Of a stretch of DNA of 64,000 nucleotides, positions 16,911-25,382 are shown one piece after another (the stretch's first letter is position 1; every line of letters starts with the position of its first letter). Under the pieces are notes generated by a model. The model made no database searches, was not told the origin of the DNA, and saw nothing but the letters and a program-made list of their open reading frames with translations. Both the position numbers and the translations under genes were made by a program. Source of the DNA: Arthrobacter sp. AL12 (GTDB lineage Bacteria > Actinomycetota > Actinomycetes > Actinomycetales > Micrococcaceae); contig NZ_JASBQY010000019.1 of NCBI RefSeq assembly GCF_029960645.1, forward strand, positions 1-64,000, given 5' to 3'.

Positions 16911-17777
16911 ATGAAGGAATCAGACCGTAAGGCGCTCATCGCCCTCCCCATCGTTGTGCTGATCGGGGCGCTTGTCGCCGTGGCCGGCAGCCAGGGCGGG
17001 GCAACACTGGGCGGGATACCCGTCTTCGCGATGGCGGTCGGGGCGGCGTTCCTCATCCAGTGGCTGGCGTTCATCCCTTCTTTCACGGCCCAGACCGAGA
17101 AGTTCTACGACCTGACCGGCAGCCTGACCTACACTGCCATCACCCTTCTGCTCATCGTGCTCACCCCGGGAGTCGACGCCCGCGCCGTGCTGCTGGCGGC
17201 CATGGTGCTCGCCTGGACGCTGCGGCTGGGCACGTTCCTGTTCCGCCGCATCAGCAAGGCCGGCAAAGACGACCGCTTTGACGAGATCAAGCCCTCCTTC
17301 ATCCGGTTCCTCAACGCGTGGACCATCCAGGGACTCTGGGTCGTCTTCACCGCGGCCGCGGCATGGGTGGCGATTACCTCGGCGACCAGGGTGGCGCTGG
17401 ACTGGTTCGCGCTGGTTGGCTTCCTGGTCTGGGCCGTCGGTTTCGGCATCGAGATCGTCGCCGACAACCAGAAGAGCCGCTTCAATACCGACCCGGCAAA
17501 CAAGGGAAAATTCATCTCCACCGGGCTGTGGTCCAAGTCTCGCCACCCGAACTACTTCGGCGAAATCCTGCTCTGGATCGGTGTCGCGATCATCGCCGTC
17601 CCCGCCTTGCAGGGCTGGCAGTGGGTCGCCTTGATCTCCCCGGTTTTCGTCACCCTGCTGCTCACCAAGGTCAGCGGCGTGCCCCTCCTGGAGGAGAAGT
17701 CCGACAAGAAGTGGGGCGGCCAGGAAGATTATGAGACCTACAAGAAGAACACCCCCATCCTGATTCCCAAGCCCTAG
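16911..17777 (+). CDS. DUF1295 family membrane protein (steroid 5-alpha-reductase-like fold)
   Basis: A 288-residue protein with about seven membrane helices. The C-terminal half carries the DUF1295/isoprenylcysteine-methyltransferase-like signature SRHPNYFGEILLWIGV, preceded by FIEIVADNQKSRF-type sequence (FGIEIVADNQKSRFN) and GKFISTGLWSKSRHPN. These motifs bind NADPH or SAM in relatives; the substrate is unknown, probably a lipid. ATG 16911 is supported by AAAGGAAG. It is divergent from the MarR operon and may share its regulation. A very strong hairpin follows at 17796-17864. Confidence 0.87.
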   Translation: MKESDRKALIALPIVVLIGALVAVAGSQGGATLGGIPVFAMAVGAAFLIQWLAFIPSFTAQTEKFYDLTGSLTYTAITLLLIVLTPGVDARAVLLAAMVLAWTLRLGTFLFRRISKAGKDDRFDEIKPSFIRFLNAWTIQGLWVVFTAAAAWVAITSATRVALDWFALVGFLVWAVGFGIEIVADNQKSRFNTDPANKGKFISTGLWSKSRHPNYFGEILLWIGVAIIAVPALQGWQWVALISPVFVTLLLTKVSGVPLLEEKSDKKWGGQEDYETYKKNTPILIPKP

Positions 17778-17795
17778 CAGTACCCCCCAGCTTCC

Positions 17796-17864
17796 AAGCA
17801 ACGCGGGGTCATCTACGGCCCGTCCCGGGCCCCGGGATGGGCCGTAGATGACCCCGCGTTGCTT
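17796..17864. repeat. perfect 26-bp inverted repeat (terminator or repeat element)
   Basis: Arms at 17796-17821 and 17839-17864 are exact complements over 26 bp, starting AAGCAACGCGGGGTCATC. The 17-base loop is itself GC-palindromic (CCCGGGCCCCGGG). The right arm runs into TTTTGTTA, so it can act as a terminator for the DUF1295 gene. The right arm also occurs alone at 13945-13964, so this is probably a dispersed repeat family. Confidence 0.85.
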
Positions 17865-17916
17865 TTGTTACCCACAGGTATCCGCACCACGCAGTTTTTG
17901 TTACCCGCGGGTACCC
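17863..17916 (+). repeat. two 21-bp direct repeats with TTACCC-GGTA palindromes
   Basis: TTTTGTTACCCACAGGTATCC (bases 17863-17883) recurs at 17896-17916 with TTACCCGCGGGTA as its core. The cores are near-perfect palindromes 33 bases apart. They may be paired operators for the gene at 18054 or part of the adjoining repeat. Confidence 0.5.
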
Positions 17917-18053
17917 CTGCCCCTGGCCCCTCGCGCCCGCCGCCATGGGGTGTAATAGTGGGTCACGACACGCAGAGTTAACCGATCCGAGTCGCGGAAA
18001 CTCGATGATCCTTGGCAAAATGCAGGTGGATCAATTGCTTCTAAAGGAGACCC

Positions 18054-18977
18054 ATGGGCGCGAACACTGCCGAAAACACCACCCGTCGACTGAAGGCCGT
18101 ACTGGACGTGCTGGCAGAGGGGGTGTGGACGGGCGAGCAGCTGAACGCCGGAGCGGTGCTGGGCGAGGCAATGGCACGCGTTCCGCTCAACGAATTCGAG
18201 CGTGAACTGCTCAGCGGCGGAATTCCCCGCGGCCACAAGACCCTGACCACCGCCACCGCGAAGCTGGTCAAGGCCGGCTGGCTCGTCAAGGGCCGTGCGG
18301 GCTGGACCATCACCGAGGACGGCCAGCGCGCCACCGTCGCGTTCGCCGACCCTGACGCATTCGCCGCAGCGCTCGACGCCGGAACTCCCGTTCCCGCCGA
18401 CACCCCGCTGCCGTCGGCTCCCCCCGCCGGAACACCGACGCGGAAGACGGCCGTTCGCGAGACGGCTCCGAAGGCCGCCAAGGTGGCCGAAAAGGTCGCC
18501 GGCAAGGCTGCCAAGCTGGTGGAAGACGCCGTGGCCCCGGTCGCCAAGGCAGTCCGCAAGCGCAAGGCAGCGGACAAGCCCGCTGCGGCAACCGCCACGG
18601 CCCCGGCGGCCCCGGCACCTGCAGCCGGGACGGCATCTCCGGCAGCCGCGGCGCTGGCCACCAGCGTGGAGACCCTCGAGCAGCCGGAGGCAGTCGCCGT
18701 CGCGGGTGACTTCAACATCCTGCTGGGCGCCCCCGCCAACTGGGCCCCGCAGTACGACGAATCCCAGATGGAACTGGATCTCGTCGATCAGCTCTGGAAG
18801 CTCGCGGCGGACCTCCCGGCCGGCACGTACAGCTTCAAAATCGCGCTCAACCGCTCCTGGGACGAGAACTTCGGTGCGTTCGGTGCCTTCGACGGCGCCA
18901 ACCACGAAGTGCACCACTCCGGCGGCCAGATGGTCATCCACTACGACCACCGGACCCGCGACATCATCCTGCCGTAA
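18054..18977 (+). CDS. winged helix, Ala/Lys-rich linker and X25-like carbohydrate module fusion
   Basis: A 307-residue protein of unusual build. Residues 1-105 look like a winged-helix or restriction-system N-terminal domain (RLKAVLDVLAEGVWTGEQL, HKTLTTATAKLVKAGWLVK, RAGWTITEDGQRATV). Residues 110-205 are a low-complexity Ala/Pro/Lys linker (AAKVAEKVAGKAAKLVE) resembling histone H1 tails. Residues 210-307 match the pullulanase X25 module (VAVAGDFNILLGAPANW, LPAGTYSFKIALNRSWDENFG). No signal peptide is seen, so it is cytoplasmic. Function unknown; coupling of glycogen or starch-like polymer sensing with DNA binding is speculation. AAAGGAG precedes the ATG. Confidence 0.75.
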   Translation: MGANTAENTTRRLKAVLDVLAEGVWTGEQLNAGAVLGEAMARVPLNEFERELLSGGIPRGHKTLTTATAKLVKAGWLVKGRAGWTITEDGQRATVAFADPDAFAAALDAGTPVPADTPLPSAPPAGTPTRKTAVRETAPKAAKVAEKVAGKAAKLVEDAVAPVAKAVRKRKAADKPAAATATAPAAPAPAAGTASPAAAALATSVETLEQPEAVAVAGDFNILLGAPANWAPQYDESQMELDLVDQLWKLAADLPAGTYSFKIALNRSWDENFGAFGAFDGANHEVHHSGGQMVIHYDHRTRDIILP

Positions 18978-19014
18978 CCAGCGGCTCTCATTTTCCCTGC
19001 CGCTGCGCTAAAGA

Positions 19015-19052
19015 CCCTTCGACGCCTGAATTCGGGTGTCGAAGGGTTTTTT
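19015..19052 (+). terminator. intrinsic terminator
   Basis: Stem CCCTTCGACGCC with its near-perfect complement (one G-T pair), loop TGAATTC region, followed by six Ts. It lies 38 bases after the X25 fusion gene. Confidence 0.93.
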
Positions 19053-19088
19053 GCTCAGCGCGGGCGGCTTAGAGCGTCGCCAACCCTC

Positions 19089-19187
19089 GTTGCGCGCCGT
19101 CGGAGGGCGCCCGGGTCCGCCGTTGCGTGCCGTGGGCGGGTACCCGGGTCCGCCGCTGCGCGCCGTCGGAGGGCGCCCGGATGCGCA
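19089..19187. repeat. 33-bp minisatellite, three units
   Basis: Three tandem 33-bp units starting GTTGCGCGCCGTCGGAGG at 19089, 19122 and 19155. Units 1 and 3 are near identical, unit 2 diverges. No spacers, so not CRISPR. The unit length is a multiple of three and reads as a repeated peptide in the plus frame, but without a credible gene around it. Confidence 0.85.
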
Positions 19188-19237
19188 GCCGCGTCGGGGC
19201 CCTGCCCGGCAACCGGCGACCGGCCTAGCATTGGCTT

Positions 19238-20032
19238 ATGGAAGCCGTTGAAGTTGATGGGCTGCGAATCGCGTACCAGCGGGTCGGCCAGGGACCGCCA
19301 CTGGTGCTGTTCCATGGCGCCGGGGAGGACAGCCGGGTCTGGCGCCCGCAGCTGGAAGGTCTCTCGGACGGGTTCACGGTGTTCGCCTGGGACGCTCCCG
19401 GGTGCGGAGGGTCGGATGACCCTGCCCCGGACATGTCCGCCGGGGAGCTTGGGGCCATCACCGCCGGCTTCCTGCGCGCGGCCGTCCCTGCGAAGCCACA
19501 CCTAGTCGGGCTGTCGTGGGGTTCCATGGTGGTCCTGGAGCTGTACCGCGGAGCTCCCGAGCTGCCCGCGTCGCTGGTGCTGGCGTCCGCCTACGCCGGC
19601 TGGGCGGGATCGTTGCCGCCCGAGGAAGTGGAGCGGCGCTACGCCCAGGTGGAAGCCGAGATCGGTCAACCTCCGGAGAAGTTTATCGACGAGTGGCTGC
19701 CAACACTGTTCACGGACAAGGCGGATCCCGCAGTGGTCGCCGAAGCGAGCAGGATCATGGCCGACGTGCGGCCGGCCGGAATGCGGGCCCTGCTCTCCGC
19801 CAGCGGCCGGGCCGACTACCGGCCCGTGCTGCCCACCATCAGCATTCCCACGCTCCTGCTCTACGGCGCAGACGATCAGCGGTCCCCGCTGCACGTCGCC
19901 CACGAGCTGCACCGCCAGATTCAGGGTTCAAAACTGGCGGTGATTCCCGATGCCGGGCACGTGGCTCAGCTCGAAGCGCCCGACGCCTTCAACACCGAAG
20001 TCCGGAACTTCCTGCACGGCATAGCCGGTTGA
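19238..20032 (+). CDS. alpha/beta hydrolase
   Basis: A 264-residue cytoplasmic hydrolase. Oxyanion region LVLFHGAGEDSRVW, nucleophile elbow VGLSWGSMV (Ser of GLSWGS), acid LLLYGADDQRSP and catalytic His in IPDAGHVAQLEAPD are all in place, with a helical cap between about residues 130 and 195. Substrate cannot be predicted; the family includes esterases, haloperoxidase-like and C-C hydrolases. It is a single gene between the minisatellite and a converging small gene. Confidence 0.88.
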   Translation: MEAVEVDGLRIAYQRVGQGPPLVLFHGAGEDSRVWRPQLEGLSDGFTVFAWDAPGCGGSDDPAPDMSAGELGAITAGFLRAAVPAKPHLVGLSWGSMVVLELYRGAPELPASLVLASAYAGWAGSLPPEEVERRYAQVEAEIGQPPEKFIDEWLPTLFTDKADPAVVAEASRIMADVRPAGMRALLSASGRADYRPVLPTISIPTLLLYGADDQRSPLHVAHELHRQIQGSKLAVIPDAGHVAQLEAPDAFNTEVRNFLHGIAG

Positions 20033-20050
20033 GCCGGCCCGGGGGTTTAG

Positions 20051-20287
20051 CTAGAACCGAGTCGGGTCCGGCCGCGGTGGCGGGACCGGGGCGGGGTCCG
20101 GTATTGGCAGCGGCCCCGGTGTCGGGAAAGGACCGGGTGTTGGCGCGGGACCCGGCCCCGGAATCGGCGCCGGGGGAGGGACCGGGCCGGGCTCCGGGGG
20201 AAACGGGTCCCCGGGCTGAGGCTCGGGCGTGGTCGGCCCGGGTTCCGGCGGAAACGGCTCAGGTTCGTGCGGCGGCGGAATGGTCAT
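20051..20287 (-). CDS. small proline-rich PEPGP-repeat protein
   Basis: A 78-residue frame starting MTIPPPHEPEPFPPEPGP and built almost wholly of Pro-X-Pro-Gly units (PEPGP, PAPIPGPGPAPTPGP). ATG 20287 has a GAGGGAG site overlapping the stop of the upstream alpha-glucosidase gene, so it looks translationally coupled. It has no signal peptide or hydrophobic segment and would be fully disordered. It may be a real small protein or a translated repeat; conservation would decide. Confidence 0.5.
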   Translation of the reverse strand: MTIPPPHEPEPFPPEPGPTTPEPQPGDPFPPEPGPVPPPAPIPGPGPAPTPGPFPTPGPLPIPDPAPVPPPRPDPTRF

Positions 20288-20298
20288 GCCAGGCTCCC

Positions 20299-22083
20299 TC
20301 ACTCGTGGTGGATGGTGTGTGATGCTCCGGCGCGGAAGACCTTCAGCTCCCACGGCCGGAGCTGCAGGCGGGGCGTTGCCGCATCGGCGGGGTAGTTGCC
20401 CAGGACCAGTTCCGCGCTGTCCCACACAAGGGGAACGTCGGCGTCGTCGAGCGCCACCTCATGGTCCTGGCCGGAGAAGTTGCCCAGCACCAGCAGCTTG
20501 GTCTCCGGCAGCGAGCGGACGAAGGCGTAGACGTGCTCGTCCCGGGGTAGGAGCATGGTGAAGTCCCCGTGCGACACCACGGGCTCGCTGTGCCGCAGCG
20601 CGATGACCGCCCGGTAGAAGCTGTACACCGAGTCCGGGTCGTCGACCTGCGCGGCGGCGTTGATGTGGTTGGCGTTCGGGTTCACGGCAATCCAGGGGGA
20701 GCCGGTGGTGAATCCGGCGTGCCGCGAGGCGTCCCATTGGACCGGGGTGCGCGCGTTGTCACGGTTCCGCGGCGCCAGCGCGGCGAGGACGTCCGCGTCG
20801 GTGTGGCCCAGGTGCGTGGTGGCCTCCCGGTGGTGGTTGAGGACCTCGATGTCGCGGTAATCGCTGATCGCCCCGAAGGCCATGTTGGTCATGCCGAGTT
20901 CCTCGCCTTGGTAGACGTAGGGCGTGCCACGGTGCAGGTGCAGGACGCCGGCGAGCATCTTGGCGGAGAGCTCACGGTACTGGCCGTCGTCGCCGAAGCG
21001 CGACACCGCCCGGGCCTGGTCGTGGTTGCCCCAGTAGAGGCTGTTCCAGCCCCGCTCCGCCAGGCCGGTCTGCCAGTGGCCCAGGGTCTTCTTGAGGTCC
21101 GTGAGCTTGAGTTTCTTGGGCCGCCACTTGTTGCCGTCCTCCTGGTCCAGGGCGACATGCTCGAACTGGAAGACCATGTCCACCTCGGCGCGCTCCGGGT
21201 CGGTGAACAGGATGGCCTCGTCCACGGTGACGCCGGGCATCTCGCCGACGGTCAGCAGCGGGCCGGGGCGGCCCGCGAAGACTTCGCGGTGCATCTCCTG
21301 GAGGAACTCGTGGATCCGGGGACCGCCGATGTAGAACGGGCTGCCGTCGCCGTAGAGCATCCCGGCGGCGATGGGCCCGTCCGGCAATGCGGTGTCCTTG
21401 GAGATGAAGTTGATGACGTCCATCCGGAAGCCGTCCACGCCCCGGTCCAGCCACCAGTTCATCATCTCGTAGACCGCCGCCCGGAACTCCGGGTTTTCCC
21501 AGTTCAGGTCCGGCTGCTTCCTGGAGAAGATGTGGAGGTAGTACTCTCCGGTGGCCTGGTCGAACTCCCAGGCCGGGCCGGAGAACGCCGAGCCCCAGTT
21601 GTTCGGTGCCGCTCCCGGGCCGCCGGCGGAGCCGTCAGGGGCCGTCTCGCGCGGCGGCCGCCACCAGTACCAGTCGCGCTTCGGATTGTCCTTCGAGGAG
21701 CGTGACTCCACGAACCAGGGATGCTCATCCGAGGTGTGGTTCACTACCAGGTCCATGACCAGCTTCATCCCCCGGGCGTGCAGCCCGTCCGTCAGCTCCC
21801 GCAGCTCCTCAAGGCTGCCGAAAATCGGGTCCACATTACGGTAGTCGCTGATGTCATAGCCGTTGTCGTCCTGCGGGGAGGTGTAGATCGGGGACAGCCA
21901 GACGACGTCGACGCCGAGCCGGTGCAGGTAGTCCAGTTTGCCGATGATCCCCCGCAGATCCCCGATGCCGTCGCCGTTGGAGTCGGCGAAGCTGCGCGGA
22001 TAGATCTGGTAGACGACGGCGCTCTGGAACCAGTCGCGGGCAGGAACCGCTGCGGATTCTTCAGTCGGCTGTTCTACCGTCAT
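20299..22083 (-). CDS. GH13 alpha-glucosidase / oligo-1,6-glucosidase type
   Basis: A 594-residue cytoplasmic glycoside hydrolase of family 13. Conserved regions: QIYPRSFADSNGDGIGDL near the N-terminus, region I DLVVNHTSDEH, region II GFRMDVINF (nucleophile Asp), region III VGEMPG (acid/base Glu) and region IV WGNHDQAR. The QIYPRSF start and size fit alpha-glucosidases and trehalose- or isomaltose-acting enzymes. A Gly/Ala-rich insertion follows WYWWRPP. GAGGAG precedes ATG 22083, and an AACGTT-centred sequence at 22128-22142 resembles a LacI-type operator half, but no LacI gene is near. A small proline-rich gene follows. Confidence 0.92.
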   Translation of the reverse strand: MTVEQPTEESAAVPARDWFQSAVVYQIYPRSFADSNGDGIGDLRGIIGKLDYLHRLGVDVVWLSPIYTSPQDDNGYDISDYRNVDPIFGSLEELRELTDGLHARGMKLVMDLVVNHTSDEHPWFVESRSSKDNPKRDWYWWRPPRETAPDGSAGGPGAAPNNWGSAFSGPAWEFDQATGEYYLHIFSRKQPDLNWENPEFRAAVYEMMNWWLDRGVDGFRMDVINFISKDTALPDGPIAAGMLYGDGSPFYIGGPRIHEFLQEMHREVFAGRPGPLLTVGEMPGVTVDEAILFTDPERAEVDMVFQFEHVALDQEDGNKWRPKKLKLTDLKKTLGHWQTGLAERGWNSLYWGNHDQARAVSRFGDDGQYRELSAKMLAGVLHLHRGTPYVYQGEELGMTNMAFGAISDYRDIEVLNHHREATTHLGHTDADVLAALAPRNRDNARTPVQWDASRHAGFTTGSPWIAVNPNANHINAAAQVDDPDSVYSFYRAVIALRHSEPVVSHGDFTMLLPRDEHVYAFVRSLPETKLLVLGNFSGQDHEVALDDADVPLVWDSAELVLGNYPADAATPRLQLRPWELKVFRAGASHTIHHE

Positions 22084-22233
22084 GGGGACTCCTCAGCTGG
22101 TCCGGCAGCCAGCACCGACGCTGGCTCACCAACGTTTGATTATTGAACAGTTCCCGCGGGCAGGGAAGACCCCGCCGGTGCCATGTGGACGGCGCCGGAC
22201 CGGCGCCCGGCAGCCGCCCGGACCTGGCGCCAG

Positions 22234-22296
22234 GACCGGGCAACCCGGCACCCGGACCGGGCAACCCGGCGCCCGTTCCGGGCAACCCAACCGGGC
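22234..22296. repeat. 21-bp minisatellite, three units
   Basis: Units of 21 bp built on GGACCGGGCAACCCGGCACCC at 22234, 22255 and 22276 (third degenerate), in the gap between the MscS-like gene and the glucosidase gene. Each unit holds the small palindrome CCGGGCAACCCGG. Confidence 0.8.
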
Positions 22297-22299
22297 GTC

Positions 22300-23571
22300 C
22301 TAGTTCTGCGAGGCGATGCTCTTGTCGCGGTCCTCAAAGACTTCCTCGCCGGGGCCGGTGAAGGCCTTGGAGCGCTGGATGGCCTCGATGGATCCGGTGA
22401 ACAATTGAGAGTCGTGCGGATCGGCCGGGTGCCGGCCGGGCTCGTCCGCGGCGGACACCTTGCCCTGCTGCTTCGCCGAGGTGCCGGACGGAGCGGCGGG
22501 ACCGGGAGTGCCCGACCCAAGCGAAACGGCACCGAGCGATTCGAGCCGGACGTGGGGGAGCGCCGTCGGGTGTTCCTGCTGCAGGAACAGCACTAGCTCC
22601 TCGCGGATCAGGCAGCGCAGGTCAAAAAGCGTCGCACTGTCCGCGGCGCTGACCAGGATGCGGACCCGGACGAAGCCGGCGGTCGCGTCGGTGATCTGCA
22701 GGATGCCCACGCGCTCGTCCCAGAGCTCGGTGCCGGCCAGGACCCGTTTGAGCTCGGCGCGCATGTCCTCTACCGGGGCGCGCCAGTCGAGGTCGAACTC
22801 CACAGTGCCCATGACCTCGGACTGCCGCCGGGTCCAGTTCTCGAACGGGGTGGTGGTGAAGTAGGTGGAGGGCAGGATCAGGCGCCGGTCATCCCAGATG
22901 TGGACCACCACGTAGGTCAGGGTGATTTCCTCGATCCGGCCCCATTCCTTCTGCACCACCACGACGTCGTCCACCCGGATCGCGTCCGTGAAGGCGAGCT
23001 GGATGCCGGCGAAGACGTTCACCAGGGACGTTTGGGCGGCGAGGCCGGCCACGATCGAGATCACACCGGCGGAGGCCAGTAGCCCGGCGCCGAGGGCCTG
23101 GATCGCGGGGAATGTCAGCATCGCGATGCCCAGGGCCACGATGACAATCAGGGCCACGCCGATCCGCCGGGCCAGGATCACCTGGGTGCGGAGCCTGCGG
23201 GCGCGGCGGTTGTCCGCCACGTCCACCCGGTATCGGGTCAGCACCATGGTCTCGATGATGAGGAGCACGGCGATAGCCAGCCAGGCAATGGACCCAATCA
23301 GCGCGATCTGCAGCGCGTGGTCCAGGTTGCGGCGCCATCCGGCGTCCTCGGTGGTGAGGCCCAGGGCGATCCGGACGCCGATCAGGCAGAGCGCCAGGCG
23401 CAACGGCAGGCGGGCCACCCGGGAGGTCTCGCGGAGGGCCGGCTGATTGCGGTTGAACCGGAGCACAATCCGGCGCAGCAGCCAGGAGGCGAGGAGCCCA
23501 CCGGCGACGGCGAGGGCCACGGCGAGGATGGGGGCCAGAAGGGGCATGGCGGGATCGAGAACGTCTTGCAT
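22300..23571 (-). CDS. MscS-family mechanosensitive channel
   Basis: A 423-residue membrane protein. Five hydrophobic helices precede the pore-lining helix GLLASAGVISIVAGLAAQTSL, the start of the MscS signature (Gly/Ala packing pattern), followed by the beta domain (VDDVVVVQKEWGRIEEITLTYVVV and RRLILPSTYF). It releases solutes on hypo-osmotic shock. The C-terminus after about residue 345 is low-complexity and disordered. The gene stands alone on its strand. Confidence 0.9.
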   Translation of the reverse strand: MQDVLDPAMPLLAPILAVALAVAGGLLASWLLRRIVLRFNRNQPALRETSRVARLPLRLALCLIGVRIALGLTTEDAGWRRNLDHALQIALIGSIAWLAIAVLLIIETMVLTRYRVDVADNRRARRLRTQVILARRIGVALIVIVALGIAMLTFPAIQALGAGLLASAGVISIVAGLAAQTSLVNVFAGIQLAFTDAIRVDDVVVVQKEWGRIEEITLTYVVVHIWDDRRLILPSTYFTTTPFENWTRRQSEVMGTVEFDLDWRAPVEDMRAELKRVLAGTELWDERVGILQITDATAGFVRVRILVSAADSATLFDLRCLIREELVLFLQQEHPTALPHVRLESLGAVSLGSGTPGPAAPSGTSAKQQGKVSAADEPGRHPADPHDSQLFTGSIEAIQRSKAFTGPGEEVFEDRDKSIASQN

Positions 23572-23685
23572 TAGTTAAGCTCTAGCAAGCTTCCGCGGCC
23601 AACTGAAATCGGCAGGTTGTCAACGTGGGAAGCATCACGGCCGGCGGTCCGCTGGCGGTGGCTCCGGCATAGCGGTAAAGACCAA

Positions 23686-23699
23686 GGGGCCAAAGGCCC
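23686..23699. promoter_or_regulatory. DosR/DevR-like palindrome, site A
   Basis: GGGGCCAAAGGCCC, 64 bases before the lipoprotein start at 23763. Resembles the actinobacterial DevR/DosR box (GGGxC-N4-GxCCC). Two similar 14-mers occur at 27854 and 28337. Confidence 0.4.
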
Positions 23700-23762
23700 T
23701 AGTTTCCCCGCGGGAAGCACCGAGAATGGACCAATCACTGAATTTTCCAGGGGGAGGGTGTC

Positions 23763-24479
23763 ATGCGCCCAGCCGCATTGTTGGCCACAGTCGTTTCCGC
23801 GGTCTGCGCGGCAGCGCTGCTCGCAGGGTGCGTGTCGCCCGCGCCGGCTCCCGCCACCAGTTCCCCGCCGCTATCGACGGCCACGGCCACGGCCACCGCG
23901 TCGCCGGTTTCCTCGCCCGCCGCCACGGTCCCGGCGGGCTGGAAGACCTTTACGACGTCGGACGGCACCCTCGCGTTCGACTACCCGGAGTCGTGGACCG
24001 TCAAGGACCCTGCCGATGAACCAGCTGAGGGCGGCATTGCGGTGAGTTTGGTGAGTGACTCCGGCAAGACGATGGCCACTCTGCGGACCAACATGGTCAC
24101 TGGTGCCGAATGTCCGGTGAAGTTCCCCTTCATGGTGTACGACGCCGAGCCCGTCCCGGCGCTGGCCCAGGGTGGGTTGACGCCGCGGTTCGTCTACGAG
24201 GGCCGGACCGGTCCGGCGTCGGAGGACCCGGCGGGGTCCCTCAGCCTGGCCTTCGGCATCACCTCCGGCCCGGAGCCCACCGGGGATACCGCCTGCCCGA
24301 TTTTCCAGTTCTTCACCTGGCCGCCCAGCGGCGCCATGTTCGGAGGGGTCTACGATCCGTTCGACACCGCACCGGGAGGTCCCACAAACGTGGATACCCC
24401 CGAGGCGTACATGGACACCACCGAGTACAAGAACGTCAAGCAGGCAATTACGTCACTGCGGCCGGCCGGAAAGCCATGA
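23763..24479 (+). CDS. secreted lipoprotein, PsbP-like, tandem copy 1
   Basis: A 238-residue lipoprotein: signal peptide with lipobox LLAGC (Cys22), a Ser/Thr/Ala-rich linker, then a globular domain beginning GWKTFTTSDGTLAFDYPESW. The FDYPxSWTVKDP pattern recalls PsbP-like or DUF-type surface domains, but the role is unknown. Two conserved Cys (TGAECPVKF, DTACPIF) may form a disulfide. The next gene encodes a paralogue starting one base after this stop, a tandem duplication. GGGGGAGGG precedes the ATG. Confidence 0.82.
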   Translation: MRPAALLATVVSAVCAAALLAGCVSPAPAPATSSPPLSTATATATASPVSSPAATVPAGWKTFTTSDGTLAFDYPESWTVKDPADEPAEGGIAVSLVSDSGKTMATLRTNMVTGAECPVKFPFMVYDAEPVPALAQGGLTPRFVYEGRTGPASEDPAGSLSLAFGITSGPEPTGDTACPIFQFFTWPPSGAMFGGVYDPFDTAPGGPTNVDTPEAYMDTTEYKNVKQAITSLRPAGKP

Positions 24480-24480
24480 C

Positions 24481-25284
24481 GTGAGGAGGCCTGCGGCTTC
24501 ACCCGGCTGTGTCCCCGGCGCGGTTCCCGGCACTGTCCCCGGCCCTAGCGCAGCCGCCACACTGAGCACCAGCCTCGGACTGGTCCTGCTGCTGACGTCC
24601 TGCGGCCTGTTCCCCGCCGAGGCCGGGGGCCCTGGCGCTTCGGCGAACCAGACCCAGGGCACCAGCCCTGCTCCGTCCGCCCCGGCGTCGGACGGGCCGG
24701 CGGCGGGGGAGCCGACGTCGGGCTGGCGGACCTTCACGACGACGGACGGCGGGCTGTCCTTCGACTACCCTGCGGGCTGGACGGTGAAGGATCCCGGTGG
24801 GGCGCTTGGCGGCGACTTCGTGGACGTGCTGAACGCCGGGGGGAAGCAGATGGCGGGCCTGCGCACCAACATCGTCACCGGGGCGGAATGCCTCGGCAAG
24901 ACCCCTTACGAGGTCTACGATTCCAAGCCGATGGTTGCCCTCGCCGAGGGCGGGGGCGCCGACGGCGGCGTGCCCCGGTACGTGTTCGAGTCCCGCGGCG
25001 AGGACACGGACCCGGTGGCCACCCGGTCCACCATCGCGGCCTACGGCATCACCATGGTCCCCGAAGGGGCCGGGGACCTGGCGTGCCCGATGTTCCACCT
25101 GTTCCTGTGGCCGCCGAGCGGCGCTTTCTTCGGCGGGACGTACAACCCGGAGCACAATGAGACGCCCGGGGACCCGGCACTGCCGTACCTGGTAAAGGCC
25201 AAGCTGTATGCGTCCACCCCGGAGTACCGGGACGTCCGGACGATGATCACGTCCCTGCGGCCGGGCGAAATGCCGACGGGTTAA
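24481..25284 (+). CDS. secreted lipoprotein, PsbP-like, tandem copy 2
   Basis: A 267-residue paralogue of the previous protein, sharing GWRTFTTTDGGLSFDYPAGW, the TNIVTGAECLGKTPYEVYDSKP block and FLWPPSGAFFGGTYNP. GTG 24481 starts a signal sequence with lipobox LLTSC (Cys at about residue 41) after an extended Pro/Gly N-terminus, so the true start could be further in. The pair probably arose by local duplication and diverged mainly in the linker. Confidence 0.8.
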   Translation: MRRPAASPGCVPGAVPGTVPGPSAAATLSTSLGLVLLLTSCGLFPAEAGGPGASANQTQGTSPAPSAPASDGPAAGEPTSGWRTFTTTDGGLSFDYPAGWTVKDPGGALGGDFVDVLNAGGKQMAGLRTNIVTGAECLGKTPYEVYDSKPMVALAEGGGADGGVPRYVFESRGEDTDPVATRSTIAAYGITMVPEGAGDLACPMFHLFLWPPSGAFFGGTYNPEHNETPGDPALPYLVKAKLYASTPEYRDVRTMITSLRPGEMPTG

Positions 25285-25382
25285 CAGCCGCGGCAGGCCT
25301 GCCCCGGAATGCGCCCGCGGGGTTACGCTTGCCGGACCAGCCTGTTCGTCCTGGCACTGCTTCTGCCACTGAAAGGCACGCC

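Noticed and set aside
19089-19187. Possible CRISPR array
   Set aside because: Units are contiguous 33-bp tandem repeats without unique spacers and no cas gene is near; it is a minisatellite.
20569-21705. Long plus-strand open frame opposite the GH13 gene
   Set aside because: No family similarity, no ribosome site, and fully inside a well-supported gene.
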